Positions 56,479 to 64,000 of a stretch of 64,000 bases of DNA are shown here, piece after piece. Source of the stretch: Mycolicibacterium sp. BiH015 (GTDB lineage Bacteria > Actinomycetota > Actinomycetes > Mycobacteriales > Mycobacteriaceae); contig NZ_JAQGCZ010000001.1 of the NCBI RefSeq assembly GCF_027706845.1, positions 682,001-746,000 on the forward strand, written 5' to 3'. Both the position numbers and the translations under genes were made by a program. Within the stretch, counting starts at the first letter, position 1. The number at the start of each line of letters is the position of its first letter. The notes beneath the pieces are model-generated. The model had not been told where the DNA came from, ran no database searches, and saw nothing but the letters and a program-made list of their open reading frames with translations.

Positions 56479-56500
56479 CATTGTGGCCTGGGCCACAATG
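56479..56500. promoter_or_regulatory. 22-bp perfect palindrome in the divergent promoter
   Basis: Arms CATTGTGGCC (56479-56488) and GGCCACAATG (56491-56500) are exact reverse complements around TG. It lies 57-78 bp upstream of the permease ATG and 16 bp from the TTGG-type operator. Its sequence differs from that operator, so a second regulator probably binds here. Confidence 0.65.
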
Positions 56501-56515
56501 GTGGACCTGAGACAT

Positions 56516-56530
56516 ATTGGCACTACCAAT
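56516..56530. promoter_or_regulatory. Probable GntR/HutC operator, copy 1
   Basis: ATTGGCACTACCAAT matches the form TTGGYNNNACCAA found again before the GntR gene at 59695-59711. It lies 30 bp upstream of the -35 box of the aminotransferase-fold gene. Confidence 0.6.
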
Positions 56531-56559
56531 TACGCCGCGCAAGCGCTGTGGCCGATATG

Positions 56560-56588
56560 TTGACACAAATGGTCCGACCTTTTACGTT
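56560..56588 (+). promoter_or_regulatory. Promoter with consensus -35 and leaderless start
   Basis: TTGACA (56560-56565), 17 bp, TACGTT (56583-56588), then 6 nt to GTG 56595. This is one of the best sigma-A-type promoters in the window and fixes the start of the aminotransferase-fold gene. Confidence 0.7.
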
Positions 56589-56594
56589 GGGCCG

Positions 56595-57878
56595 GTGCAC
56601 GACTACGGCGCATTCTCGTTCGAGTCCAAGGCCCAGGTTCTGGAACTGTCGAAAAAGTTCTGGAACCCCGACAAGACGCAGTTCTGGACTGACTCCGGCG
56701 TCGACCTCGTCATCGACCGTAGACAGGACTACTTCCTCTGGGACATGAGCGGTCGCCGGCTCATCGACATGCACCTCAACGGCGGCACATACAACCTCGG
56801 CCACCGCAATCCCGAAGTGATGCAAGCAATCATCGACGGGATGCAGTACTTCGACGTCGGCAACCACCACTTTCCCTCGGTCGCGCGGACCGCGCTGGCT
56901 CAGCGTCTGGTCGAGTCCGCTCCGGCGTCGCTGACCAAGGTGGCTTTCGGGTCCGGCGGCGGTGAGGCCATCGACATCGCGCTCAAGAGTGCCAGGCATG
57001 CGACACAGCGCCGCAAGATCGTCTCGATCGTGAAGGCCTACCACGGCCACACCGGACTGGCCGTGGCCACCGGCGACGACCGTTTCGCCAAGCTGTTCCT
57101 GGCGGACCGCCCCGACGAGTTCGTCCAGGTTCCGTTCGGCGACGTCGATGCGATGGACCAGGCACTGCGCGGCAGGGACGTGGCGGCGGTGATCATGGAG
57201 ACCATTCCGGCGACGTACGGGTTCCCCCTGCCGCCGGCCGGTTACCTCGAGGCGGTCAAGGATCTCTGCGAACGCTACGACGCGCTCTACATCGCCGACG
57301 AGGTGCAAACCGGGCTGATGCGCACCGGCGAGATGTGGGGCATCACCAAACACGGCATCGACCCCGACATCATGGTGACCGGCAAGGGCCTGTCGGGCGG
57401 GATGTACCCGATCACCGCCGCCCTGCTCAGCGATCGTGCGGCGCAATGGCTTTACCAGGACGGCTTCGGGCACATCTCCACGTTCGGAGGCGCTGAGCTC
57501 GGGTGTGTCGCCGCCATCAAGACGCTGGAGATCACCGGCAGGCCCGAGGTCCGGTCGTCGGTCGCCCAGATCGCCGACTTCTTCGCCACCGGCCTGGCGC
57601 GCATCCAGGCCAAGCACCCCGACTGGTTCGTCGGGATCCGGCAGAACGGTGTCGTCATCGGTCTGGAGTTCGATCATCCCGAGGGCGCCAAGTTCGTGAT
57701 GCGCGAGCTCTACGAGAACGGTGTGTGGGCGATCTTCTCGACGCTGGATCCCCGTGTGCTGCAGTTCAAGCCAGGCCTGCTGCTGAGCCTCGAACTGTGC
57801 CGGGACGTACTCGATCGCGTCGAGCTCGCGGTCGAGCGAGCGCAGCTCGCCGCTGCCGAAGCCTCCGCCGCGAAGTAG
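56595..57878 (+). CDS. Class III aminotransferase-fold enzyme, probable amino-alcohol-phosphate phospho-lyase
   Basis: A 427-residue PLP enzyme. Asp235 (IADEVQTG) and the Schiff-base Lys264 (VTGKGLSGG) are in place; FGSGGGEAIDIALKSAR and KAYHGHTGLAVATG contact PLP phosphate. True transaminases and phospho-lyases of this class look alike. The adjacent APH-fold kinase favours a phospho-lyase (ethanolamine- or aminopropanol-phosphate to aldehyde, ammonia and phosphate), as in the mycobacterial RMM pathway. GTG 56595 is set by the leaderless promoter; the frame is open further upstream. Confidence 0.85.
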   Translation: MHDYGAFSFESKAQVLELSKKFWNPDKTQFWTDSGVDLVIDRRQDYFLWDMSGRRLIDMHLNGGTYNLGHRNPEVMQAIIDGMQYFDVGNHHFPSVARTALAQRLVESAPASLTKVAFGSGGGEAIDIALKSARHATQRRKIVSIVKAYHGHTGLAVATGDDRFAKLFLADRPDEFVQVPFGDVDAMDQALRGRDVAAVIMETIPATYGFPLPPAGYLEAVKDLCERYDALYIADEVQTGLMRTGEMWGITKHGIDPDIMVTGKGLSGGMYPITAALLSDRAAQWLYQDGFGHISTFGGAELGCVAAIKTLEITGRPEVRSSVAQIADFFATGLARIQAKHPDWFVGIRQNGVVIGLEFDHPEGAKFVMRELYENGVWAIFSTLDPRVLQFKPGLLLSLELCRDVLDRVELAVERAQLAAAEASAAK

Positions 57879-57887
57879 TCTCCGACG

Positions 57888-58874
57888 ATGGCGGTAAGTG
57901 ATGACGTTGCGGTCGCCGAAGAGGCGCTGGCGGAATTCGACCTGCCGCAGGGCTCGGCGCTTCGGCTTCTCAACCTGTCCGAGAACGCCACCTACGCCGT
58001 CGAGGAGCCCGGCACCGGGCACCGCTCGATCCTTCGGGTGCACCGCAAGGATTACCATCGGCGCGACCAGATCGAGTCGGAGCTGAGCTGGCTGGACGCG
58101 TTGCGGCGTGACAGCGACCTCGTCGTGCCCACCGTCCTGCCCGCCCGCGACGGTCGCCGAGTCGTCACCGTCACCCATGACGGGGTGGAGCGATACGTCG
58201 TGCACTTTGAAATGGTCCCGGGCGCCGAGCCCGACGAGAACTCGGTCAAGACAACGGATTTCCACAGCCTCGGCTGCATCACCGCCGCGCTGCACGACCA
58301 CGCCCGCAGCTGGCAACGGCCCGCGGAGTTCAGTCGGTTCGCCTGGGACTGGGAGCACAGCCTCGGCGACTCACCCCGGTGGGGCCGCTGGCGCGACGCC
58401 GTCGGAGTGGGCGCGCAGGAAGCCGCCGTGCTGGAGCGCGCCGAGAAGCTGCTGCACGACCGGCTCGCCGAGTACGGCACCGGCCCCGACACATTCGGTC
58501 TGGTGCATGCCGACCTCCGGCTGGCCAACCTGCTCGTCGACGGGGACACCATCACGGTCATCGACTTCGACGACTGCGGATTCGGTTGGTATTTCTACGA
58601 CTTCGGCACCGCGGTGTCCTTCTTCGAGGATCATCCGTCGGTGCCCGAATGGCAGGACGCCTGGGTCAGCGGCTATCGGAGCCGACGCCCCATGGATGCG
58701 CGCGACGAGGACATGCTGGCCTCGTTCGTCCTTCTGCGCCGGTTGCTCCTACTGGCCTGGATGGGAACGCACAGCCACTCCAAGGAATCCCAGGCCATCT
58801 CCGTCACCTACGCCGCGGGCAGCTGCACGCTCGCCGAACGCTACCTGTCCTCCGACGGCCACCGGCTGACCTGA
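57888..58874 (+). CDS. APH-fold kinase, probable amino alcohol kinase
   Basis: A 328-residue kinase of the aminoglycoside phosphotransferase/choline kinase fold. The Brenner motif HADLRLAN has His207, Asp209 and Asn214; the metal Asp226 is in VIDFDDCGF. It lies 9 bp after the PLP enzyme and would phosphorylate the substrate that enzyme then cleaves. Homoserine-kinase-like or antibiotic kinase activity is less likely given the neighbours. Confidence 0.85.
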   Translation: MAVSDDVAVAEEALAEFDLPQGSALRLLNLSENATYAVEEPGTGHRSILRVHRKDYHRRDQIESELSWLDALRRDSDLVVPTVLPARDGRRVVTVTHDGVERYVVHFEMVPGAEPDENSVKTTDFHSLGCITAALHDHARSWQRPAEFSRFAWDWEHSLGDSPRWGRWRDAVGVGAQEAAVLERAEKLLHDRLAEYGTGPDTFGLVHADLRLANLLVDGDTITVIDFDDCGFGWYFYDFGTAVSFFEDHPSVPEWQDAWVSGYRSRRPMDARDEDMLASFVLLRRLLLLAWMGTHSHSKESQAISVTYAAGSCTLAERYLSSDGHRLT

Positions 58875-58899
58875 GCACTGAGTGAAAGGCGCGATACGC

Positions 58900-59679
58900 A
58901 TGTTCAATTCGCTACACGGCCGTTCGGCCGTCGTCACGGGCGGGAGTAAGGGCATCGGGCGAGGCATCGCCGAGACGTTCGCCCGGGCCGGCGTCAACGT
59001 CGTCATCACCGGACGCACCCAGGCCGACATCGACGCCACCACCGCTGATCTCGCCGACGCTCCCGGTTCCGTCACCGGGATCGCCGCCGACGTGACAAGT
59101 CCCGACGACTGCCGCCGGGTCGTCGCGACCGCCGTCGAACGCAACGGGGGCCTCGACATCGTGTGCGCCAATGCGGGCATCTTCCCGTCCGGCCGCTTGG
59201 CCGACCTTACGCCCGAGGACCTCGAGCAGGTCATGGGCGTGAACTTCAAAGGCACCGTCTACATCGTGCAGGCGGCCCTGGAACCACTGGCGGCAAGTGG
59301 GCACGGCCGGGTGATCATCACGTCGTCGATCACCGGCCCGATCACCGGATTCCCCGGCTGGTCACACTACGGCGCGAGCAAGGCCGCGCAGCTGGGCTTC
59401 GTGCGCACCGCCGCGATCGAGCTGGCCCCCAAGAAGATCACCGTCAACGCGGTGCTGCCGGGCAACATCGTCACCGAGGGCCTGATCGAGATGGGCCAGG
59501 CCTACATGGATCAGATGGCCGCAGCTGTTCCCCAGGGCCGGCTGGGGGCGGTGGCCGACATCGGCAACGCGGCACTGTTCTTCGCCACCGACGAGGCGGC
59601 CTACATCACCGGCCAGTCGCTGGTGGTCGACGGCGGCCAGATTCTCCCCGAATCGCCGGAGGCCCTCGCCGACCTCTGA
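58900..59679 (+). CDS. Short-chain dehydrogenase/reductase
   Basis: A 259-residue SDR. The cofactor loop is TGGSKGIG (13-20), NAG is in [10 protein letters not shown], and the catalytic Ser, Tyr and Lys are in TSSITG and [12 protein letters not shown] 58900 follows GAAAGG. In the mycobacterial RMM locus an SDR oxidises S-1-amino-2-propanol; this one may act similarly or on the aldehyde or alcohol product, which the sequence alone cannot decide. Confidence 0.88.
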   Translation: MFNSLHGRSAVVTGGSKGIGRGIAETFARAGVNVVITGRTQADIDATTADLADAPGSVTGIAADVTSPDDCRRVVATAVERNGGLDIVCANAGIFPSGRLADLTPEDLEQVMGVNFKGTVYIVQAALEPLAASGHGRVIITSSITGPITGFPGWSHYGASKAAQLGFVRTAAIELAPKKITVNAVLPGNIVTEGLIEMGQAYMDQMAAAVPQGRLGAVADIGNAALFFATDEAAYITGQSLVVDGGQILPESPEALADL

Positions 59680-59694
59680 CGGGGCCTATCCTAG

Positions 59695-59711
59695 ATTTGG
59701 TCATACCAAAT
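59695..59711. promoter_or_regulatory. Probable GntR/HutC operator, copy 2
   Basis: ATTTGGTCATACCAAAT has perfect 7-bp arms around CAT. It lies 20 bp before the GntR start and suggests autoregulation. It shares TTGGYNNNACCAA with 56516-56530. Confidence 0.65.
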
Positions 59712-59730
59712 TGATCGGCCAGGAGGTGCC

Positions 59731-60498
59731 GTGCCCACGCAGACCGAGGAGCTACGGCGCCGGATCGTTGCCGAGATCAACGCCGGGGTTCCTGGAACCA
59801 AGCTCGGCAGCGAACGCGAACTGGCCGAGCACTACCGCACCAGCAGGTCAAGCCTGCGCCAGGTGCTCGCAGCGCTGGAAGAGGCAGGGCTGATCGACCG
59901 CGTCATCGGCCGCTCCGGGGGTATTTTCATCAGCCACGCGCAAGTGCAGCGCAACCTCTCCGACGTGGTCGGGGTCCCGGCATTCCTCGCCAGCCAGGGC
60001 TACGTCGCCGGGACGCGGGTGCTCTCGACCAAGATCGGCGCGCCCGACGCCACCACCCGGCAGGCACTCGGTATCACCGTCGACGACTTCGTCGTCGAGA
60101 TTCAGCGGGTTCGCCTCGCCGACGGGTCCCCGATCTCGCTGGAGCTGGCGCAGTTTCCGGCCGATGCCTTCCCGGGTCTGCTCGAGCAGCAACTGGGTGG
60201 CTCTCTCTACGAGATCCTGGAGACCAAATACGGGCTCGTCGCCTCCCGCGCCGACGAACACATCGAGGCCGTCAGCGCAACCCCTGAGGAGGCGAAAATC
60301 CTTGGTATCAAACCGAAATCCGCGTTGCTGCTGATCACCCGGGTCACTTACGACCAGAACGACACCCCGTGCGAGTTCTCGCGTGACCTCTTCCGCGGCG
60401 ACCGCACCCGGCTCGCCGTCACGGCGCAGGGCCGCGGCGTCAGTGCTCAACCGTCGGGTGCCGCGGCGTCGGTGGCGCTGCAGAGCCAAGCGGGGTGA
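59731..60498 (+). CDS. GntR family regulator (HutC type, UTRA domain)
   Basis: A 255-residue regulator: winged helix ([34 protein letters not shown]) followed by a UTRA ligand domain ([32 protein letters not shown]). GTG 59731 follows AGGAGG. It is the obvious regulator of the divergent amine/diol operons through the two matching palindromes. Its stop overlaps the gluQ start (GTGA). Confidence 0.9.
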   Translation: MPTQTEELRRRIVAEINAGVPGTKLGSERELAEHYRTSRSSLRQVLAALEEAGLIDRVIGRSGGIFISHAQVQRNLSDVVGVPAFLASQGYVAGTRVLSTKIGAPDATTRQALGITVDDFVVEIQRVRLADGSPISLELAQFPADAFPGLLEQQLGGSLYEILETKYGLVASRADEHIEAVSATPEEAKILGIKPKSALLLITRVTYDQNDTPCEFSRDLFRGDRTRLAVTAQGRGVSAQPSGAAASVALQSQAG

Positions 60499-61379
60499 CG
60501 GGCCCGCCCGGCGCAGGCAGGTTCGCGCCGAGTCCGTCGGCCGATCTGCACATCGGCAACCTCCGAACCGCTGTGCTGGCATGGCTGTTCGCCCGCTCGA
60601 CCGGTCGCCGCTTTCTGATGCGCGTCGAGGACCTCGACGACCGCACATTCACCGACATCGCCGAACGCCAGCTCGCGGACCTGGCTGCCATCGGTATCAC
60701 ATGGGACGGGCCTGCAACTCGGCAGACCGAGCATGCAGAGCGCTACGAGGCGGTCGTCGACACGCTTCGCGACCGTGGACTGCTCTTCGAGTGTTACTGC
60801 ACCAGAAGAGACATCGCCCAGGCGCCGCGCGCGCCCCACGCGCCCCACGGCGCCTACCCGGGTACCTGCCGGGACCTCAGCGACTCGGCGCGCGACCGCC
60901 GGCGGGCGGAGACGGGACGACCGCCGGCGCTGCGGTTGCGCACCGCCGTCACCGAATTCACCGTCACCGACGCCCTGCACGGCGACTACACCGGGGTGGT
61001 CGACGATTTCGTCGTGCGTCGCGGTGACGGTGTGCCCGCCTACAACCTCGCGGTCGTCGTCGACGATGCCGCGTCGGGGATCGACCAGGTGGTGCGCGGC
61101 GACGACCTGCTGTCCTCGTCGCCCCGGCAGGCCTACCTGGCCGAGCTGCTCGGGCACCCGCAACCGGTCTACGCCCACGTGCCCCTCGTGCTGAACGCCG
61201 ACGGCGCGCGCCTGGCCAAACGCGACGGCGCGGTCACTCTCGCCGAGATCGGTGTGCCCGAGGCGCTGACCCAGATCGCCGACTCACTGGGGTATCGAGG
61301 GCACACCGTCGACGAGATGCTCGACGAGTTCGACCCCCGGCTATTACCTCGCACGCCGTGGGTATACCGGCCCGGGTGA
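60495..61379 (+). CDS. gluQ: Glutamyl-Q tRNA(Asp) synthetase
   Basis: A 294-residue truncated glutamyl-tRNA synthetase lacking an anticodon-binding domain. HIGN (19-22) and RLAKRDGAV are the class I signatures; Cys100, Cys102, Tyr121 and Cys125 form the zinc site (CYC...YPGTC) typical of GluQ. It attaches glutamate to the queuosine base of tRNA-Asp. Its GTG start overlaps the amine regulator's stop, so it is cotranscribed with a catabolic regulator. Confidence 0.92.
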   Translation: MTGPPGAGRFAPSPSADLHIGNLRTAVLAWLFARSTGRRFLMRVEDLDDRTFTDIAERQLADLAAIGITWDGPATRQTEHAERYEAVVDTLRDRGLLFECYCTRRDIAQAPRAPHAPHGAYPGTCRDLSDSARDRRRAETGRPPALRLRTAVTEFTVTDALHGDYTGVVDDFVVRRGDGVPAYNLAVVVDDAASGIDQVVRGDDLLSSSPRQAYLAELLGHPQPVYAHVPLVLNADGARLAKRDGAVTLAEIGVPEALTQIADSLGYRGHTVDEMLDEFDPRLLPRTPWVYRPG

Positions 61380-61388
61380 GCAGAACTC

Positions 61389-61417
61389 TTGGGCGGCTCC
61401 GGATAGATTGCTACGGT
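61389..61417 (+). promoter_or_regulatory. Promoter of the amino-acid ABC operon
   Basis: TTGGGC (61389-61394), 17 bp, TACGGT (61412-61417), then 6 nt to ATG 61424: a leaderless promoter. Confidence 0.55.
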
Positions 61418-61423
61418 CCGCCG

Positions 61424-62890
61424 ATGCGCTATCCACGACGAGTCCTGCCTGCGCTCATCGCAGCGCTCGCGGTACTGCTCACGTCTTGCGGGTCGTCGGG
61501 CACCGGCGAGAACTCCGTCGAGTCCAGCGGCGTGCTGCGGGTCGGCACCGAGGGCACCTACGCGCCGTTCAGCTATCACGACCCGGCCACCGGGCAGCTC
61601 ACCGGATACGACGTCGACGTCGCACGCGCCGTCGGTGAGAAGCTCGGCGTCAACGTCGAATTCGTCGAGACCCCGTGGGATTCGATCTTCGCCGCGCTCG
61701 AAGCCAACCGCTTCGACGTCGTCGCCAACCAGGTCACGATCAGCGAGGAGCGGCAGCAGAAGTACGACCTGTCCGAGCCGTACGCCATCGGCGAGGGCGT
61801 CATCGTCACGCGCGCCGACGACGACACGATCAAGACGCTCGCCGATCTGCGGGGCAAGACCGCCGCACAGAGCACCACCAGCAACTGGGCGCAGGTCGCC
61901 CGCGATGCGGGGGCGCGCATCGAATCGGTGGAGGGACTCACCCAGGCGATGGCGCTGCTGAGCCAGGGCCGGGTCGACGTCGTGGTCAACGACAGCCTGT
62001 CGATCTACGACTATCTGGCCACCACCAACGACACGTCCGTCAAGATCGCGGGCACCACCGGCGAGAAGAGCGAACAGGGCTTCGCGGCACGCAAGAACAG
62101 CGGTCTGCTCCCCGACCTCAACGCAGCGATCGGCGAGCTCAAGGCCGACGGCACGCTCGCCCAGATATCGCAGAAGTACCTCAAGACCAACGCATCCGGG
62201 GGCCAGGACGCCGCGGCGCCGCAGCCGAGGTCGGCCCTGCAACTGGTACTCGACAATCTGTGGCCGTTGGCCAAGGCCGCGCTGACGATGACAATCCCGT
62301 TGACGATCATCAGCTTCGTCATCGGTCTGGTCATCGCGCTGGGAGTCGCTTTGGCGCGGCTGTCCTCCAACGTCGTGCTCTCCAACCTTGCACGCTTCTA
62401 CATCTCGCTGATCCGCGGAACCCCGCTGCTGGTGCAATTGTTCATCGTGTTCTTCGCGCTGCCCGAGTTCGGCGTCAAGATCGACCCGTTCCCGGCGGCC
62501 GTCATCGCGTTCAGCCTCAACGTCGGCGGCTACGCAGCCGAGATCATCCGCTCGGCGATCCAGAGCATCCCGAAGGGGCAATGGGAGGCGGCGGAGACGA
62601 TCGGCCTGAACTATGTCGGCACGCTGCGACGGATCATCCTGCCGCAGGCCACCCGGGTCGCGGTGCCGCCGCTGTCGAACACGTTGATCTCGTTGGTGAA
62701 AGACACCTCCCTGGCCTCGACCATTCTGGTCACCGAGCTCCTGCGGCAGGCCCAGATCATCGCGGCGCCGACCTTCGAGTTCTTCGCCCTCTACGGCACC
62801 GCCGCCGTCTACTACTGGGTGATCTGCCTGGTGCTGTCGTTCGGCCAGGCCAGATTCGAACGACGACTGGAAAGGTACGTGGCCAAGTGA
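61424..62890 (+). CDS. Amino acid ABC transporter, fused binding protein and permease
   Basis: A 488-residue fusion. A lipoprotein signal with lipobox LTSC (Cys22) leads into a polar amino acid binding domain (about 35-265: GVLRVGTEGTYAPFSYHD, GYDVDVARAVGEKLGV). From about 285 on there is a HisM/GlnP-type permease domain, whose EAA loop is EAAETIGLNYVGTLRRIILPQA. Two membrane attachments of the receptor are implied. Operon with the ATPase by GTGA overlap. The ligand is probably a polar amino acid. Confidence 0.9.
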   Translation: MRYPRRVLPALIAALAVLLTSCGSSGTGENSVESSGVLRVGTEGTYAPFSYHDPATGQLTGYDVDVARAVGEKLGVNVEFVETPWDSIFAALEANRFDVVANQVTISEERQQKYDLSEPYAIGEGVIVTRADDDTIKTLADLRGKTAAQSTTSNWAQVARDAGARIESVEGLTQAMALLSQGRVDVVVNDSLSIYDYLATTNDTSVKIAGTTGEKSEQGFAARKNSGLLPDLNAAIGELKADGTLAQISQKYLKTNASGGQDAAAPQPRSALQLVLDNLWPLAKAALTMTIPLTIISFVIGLVIALGVALARLSSNVVLSNLARFYISLIRGTPLLVQLFIVFFALPEFGVKIDPFPAAVIAFSLNVGGYAAEIIRSAIQSIPKGQWEAAETIGLNYVGTLRRIILPQATRVAVPPLSNTLISLVKDTSLASTILVTELLRQAQIIAAPTFEFFALYGTAAVYYWVICLVLSFGQARFERRLERYVAK

Positions 62891-63657
62891 CCGAAGGTCA
62901 GCCAGAGAACCGGATCGTCGCGCAGGACGTCCGCAAATCGTTCGGCGAACTGCATGTCCTGCAGGGGGTTTCGTTCACCGTTGCACGCGGGACCGCGACC
63001 GCGATCATCGGGCCGTCCGGTTCGGGCAAGACGACGCTGCTGCGGACCCTGAACGCGCTCGACGTTGCCGACTCCGGGGTGATCCGCGTCGGCGACGCCG
63101 AGATCGACTTCGCCGCAAAGCCGGTGCGTAAAGACGACTTGCGCCGCTACCGCGCACAGAGCGGCTTCGTGTTCCAGTCGCACAACCTGTTTCCGCACAA
63201 GACGGTGCTGGAGAACGTCACCGAGGGTCCGGTGGTCGCCCAACGGCGTCCGAAGGACGAGGTCGACGCTGAAGCCCTCGAGCTCCTGGACCAGGTCGGG
63301 TTGGCCGACAAGCGCGACCAGTACCCGTTCCAGCTTTCCGGCGGGCAGCAGCAGCGCGTCGGCATCGCGCGGGCGTTGGCGCTCAAGCCGAAGGTGGTGC
63401 TCTTCGACGAGCCGACGTCGGCGCTCGATCCCGAACTCGTCGGCGAGGTCCTCGCAGTGATCAGGGACCTCGCTGTCGAAGGCTGGACGCTGGTCGTCGT
63501 CACGCACGAGATCCAGTTCGCCCGACAGGTTTCCGACCAGGTGCTGTTCACCGACCGGGGGGTGATCCTGGAGCAGGGCCCGCCCGCGGCCGTCATCGGC
63601 GACCCCCAGGAGGAGCGGACCCGCCAGTTTTTGCAGCGAATCCTCAACCCGCTGTAG
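62887..63657 (+). CDS. Amino acid ABC transporter ATP-binding protein
   Basis: A 256-residue ATPase of the GlnQ/HisP type. Walker A is GPSGSGKTT, the signature [10 protein letters not shown], Walker [13 protein letters not shown], and the switch His is in [12 protein letters not shown] 62887 overlaps the permease stop. It powers the preceding fused importer. Confidence 0.95.
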   Translation: MTEGQPENRIVAQDVRKSFGELHVLQGVSFTVARGTATAIIGPSGSGKTTLLRTLNALDVADSGVIRVGDAEIDFAAKPVRKDDLRRYRAQSGFVFQSHNLFPHKTVLENVTEGPVVAQRRPKDEVDAEALELLDQVGLADKRDQYPFQLSGGQQQRVGIARALALKPKVVLFDEPTSALDPELVGEVLAVIRDLAVEGWTLVVVTHEIQFARQVSDQVLFTDRGVILEQGPPAAVIGDPQEERTRQFLQRILNPL

Positions 63658-63682
63658 GAGCTGACGTGAGAGGGTGTCCGAC

Positions 63683-64000
63683 ATGGCAACCCAGGAAGCA
63701 GACGTCCTCATCGTCGGTGCGGGACTGTCGGGGCTGATCGCCGCCCGCACGGTTCTGCAGGCGGGACTCACACCGCTGATCCTCGAAGCCGACAATCGGG
63801 TCGGTGGACGCATCCTCACCGAGCAGCTGGGCGGCCTGCCGATGGAACTCGGCGCGCAGTGGATCGGTGACACCCACCACCGGATGTTCGCGCTCGCGGC
63901 CGAACTCGGGGTCCAAACCTACCCACAGTACGACGACGGCGAAACATCGTATGAGCTCGCCGGCACAGGAGTGTTGCGCGGCAACGATTTTCACTCACGT
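63683..64000 (+). CDS. Flavin monoamine oxidase family protein, N-terminal part
   Basis: The first 106 codons of an FAD amine oxidase; the gene runs off the window. [19 protein letters not shown] is the FAD Rossmann motif, followed by [11 protein letters not shown] and the substrate-side [15 protein letters not shown] typical of the AofH/putrescine-oxidase group. It would oxidise an amine to an aldehyde with hydrogen peroxide. It follows the ABC importer by 25 bp and may be cotranscribed with it. Confidence 0.88.
   Translation, partial: MATQEADVLIVGAGLSGLIAARTVLQAGLTPLILEADNRVGGRILTEQLGGLPMELGAQWIGDTHHRMFALAAELGVQTYPQYDDGETSYELAGTGVLRGNDFHSR

Noticed and set aside
56423..56594. Cobalamin riboswitch ahead of the B12 dehydratase operon
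   Set aside because: The 172-bp region shows palindromic operators and a promoter but no recognisable B12-box or junction structure.
50588..61379. Bacterial microcompartment locus
   Set aside because: Enzyme content suggests one, but no BMC shell protein or targeting tail is encoded in the window.

Overview
The window reads as a stretch of a rapidly growing, environmental Mycobacterium (Mycolicibacterium) chromosome. The DNA is GC-rich, and many genes start with GTG exactly 6-7 nt after a TANNNT -10 box, as leaderless mycobacterial messages do. The first 20 kb follows the Mycobacterium tuberculosis leuA-to-Rv3723 neighbourhood gene for gene: leuA, a DnaQ-type exonuclease, murT-gatD, an Rv3714c-type DUF559 protein, recR-ybaB, ami1, an SRPBCC protein, the FAD oxidase/methyltransferase pair Rv3719-Rv3720, dnaX, the aspartate aminotransferase Rv3722c, the 4.5S SRP RNA, tRNA-Ser(GGA) and lucA. 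I see no insertion sequence, CRISPR array, rRNA or phage gene, and no gene-free gap longer than about 250 bp.

Layout. 0-5 kb: leuA end, then accessory regulators with an aldo/keto reductase and a methyltransferase. 4-20 kb: the conserved housekeeping block above, with a haem alpha-dioxygenase-like gene inserted between the fatty-acid methyltransferase and dnaX. 20-27 kb: a secreted serine protease, an NAD(P)-dependent dehydrogenase, a DMT exporter, a GNAT protein, a thioesterase and the DNA-repair pair PolDom-LigC. 27-37 kb: a catabolic island (esterase interrupted by an in-frame TAG, Rieske oxygenase, di-iron-like hydrolase, Baeyer-Villiger monooxygenase, epoxide-hydrolase-like protein, D-aminoacylase-like amidohydrolase, DUF3556 membrane protein, TetR). 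37-42 kb: a TRAP transporter with a nitrilase-family amidase, an HpaI-type aldolase and a divergent GntR/FCD regulator. 42-50 kb: a beta-lactamase-fold esterase, a PLP decarboxylase, a second LigC, an AtsD-like sulfatase, an F420-type LLM oxidoreductase and an MBL-fold protein.

50-61.4 kb holds the most interesting system: two divergent operons. The leftward one carries an amino-acid/ethanolamine-type permease, a B12-dependent diol dehydratase (large and medium subunits fused, plus small subunit) and the dehydratase reactivase. The rightward one carries a class III aminotransferase-fold enzyme, an APH-fold kinase, an SDR, a HutC-type GntR regulator and glutamyl-Q-tRNA(Asp) synthetase. The kinase/phospho-lyase/SDR/permease set resembles the aminopropanol genes of the mycobacterial RMM microcompartment, but no shell protein is encoded here. 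The central promoter and the regulator's own promoter share a TTGGYNNNACCAA operator, and a second perfect palindrome sits beside the first.

61.4-64 kb: an amino-acid ABC importer (binding protein fused to permease, then ATPase) followed by the start of a flavin monoamine oxidase. Together with the preceding cluster, the right-hand end looks devoted to scavenging amines and amino alcohols.
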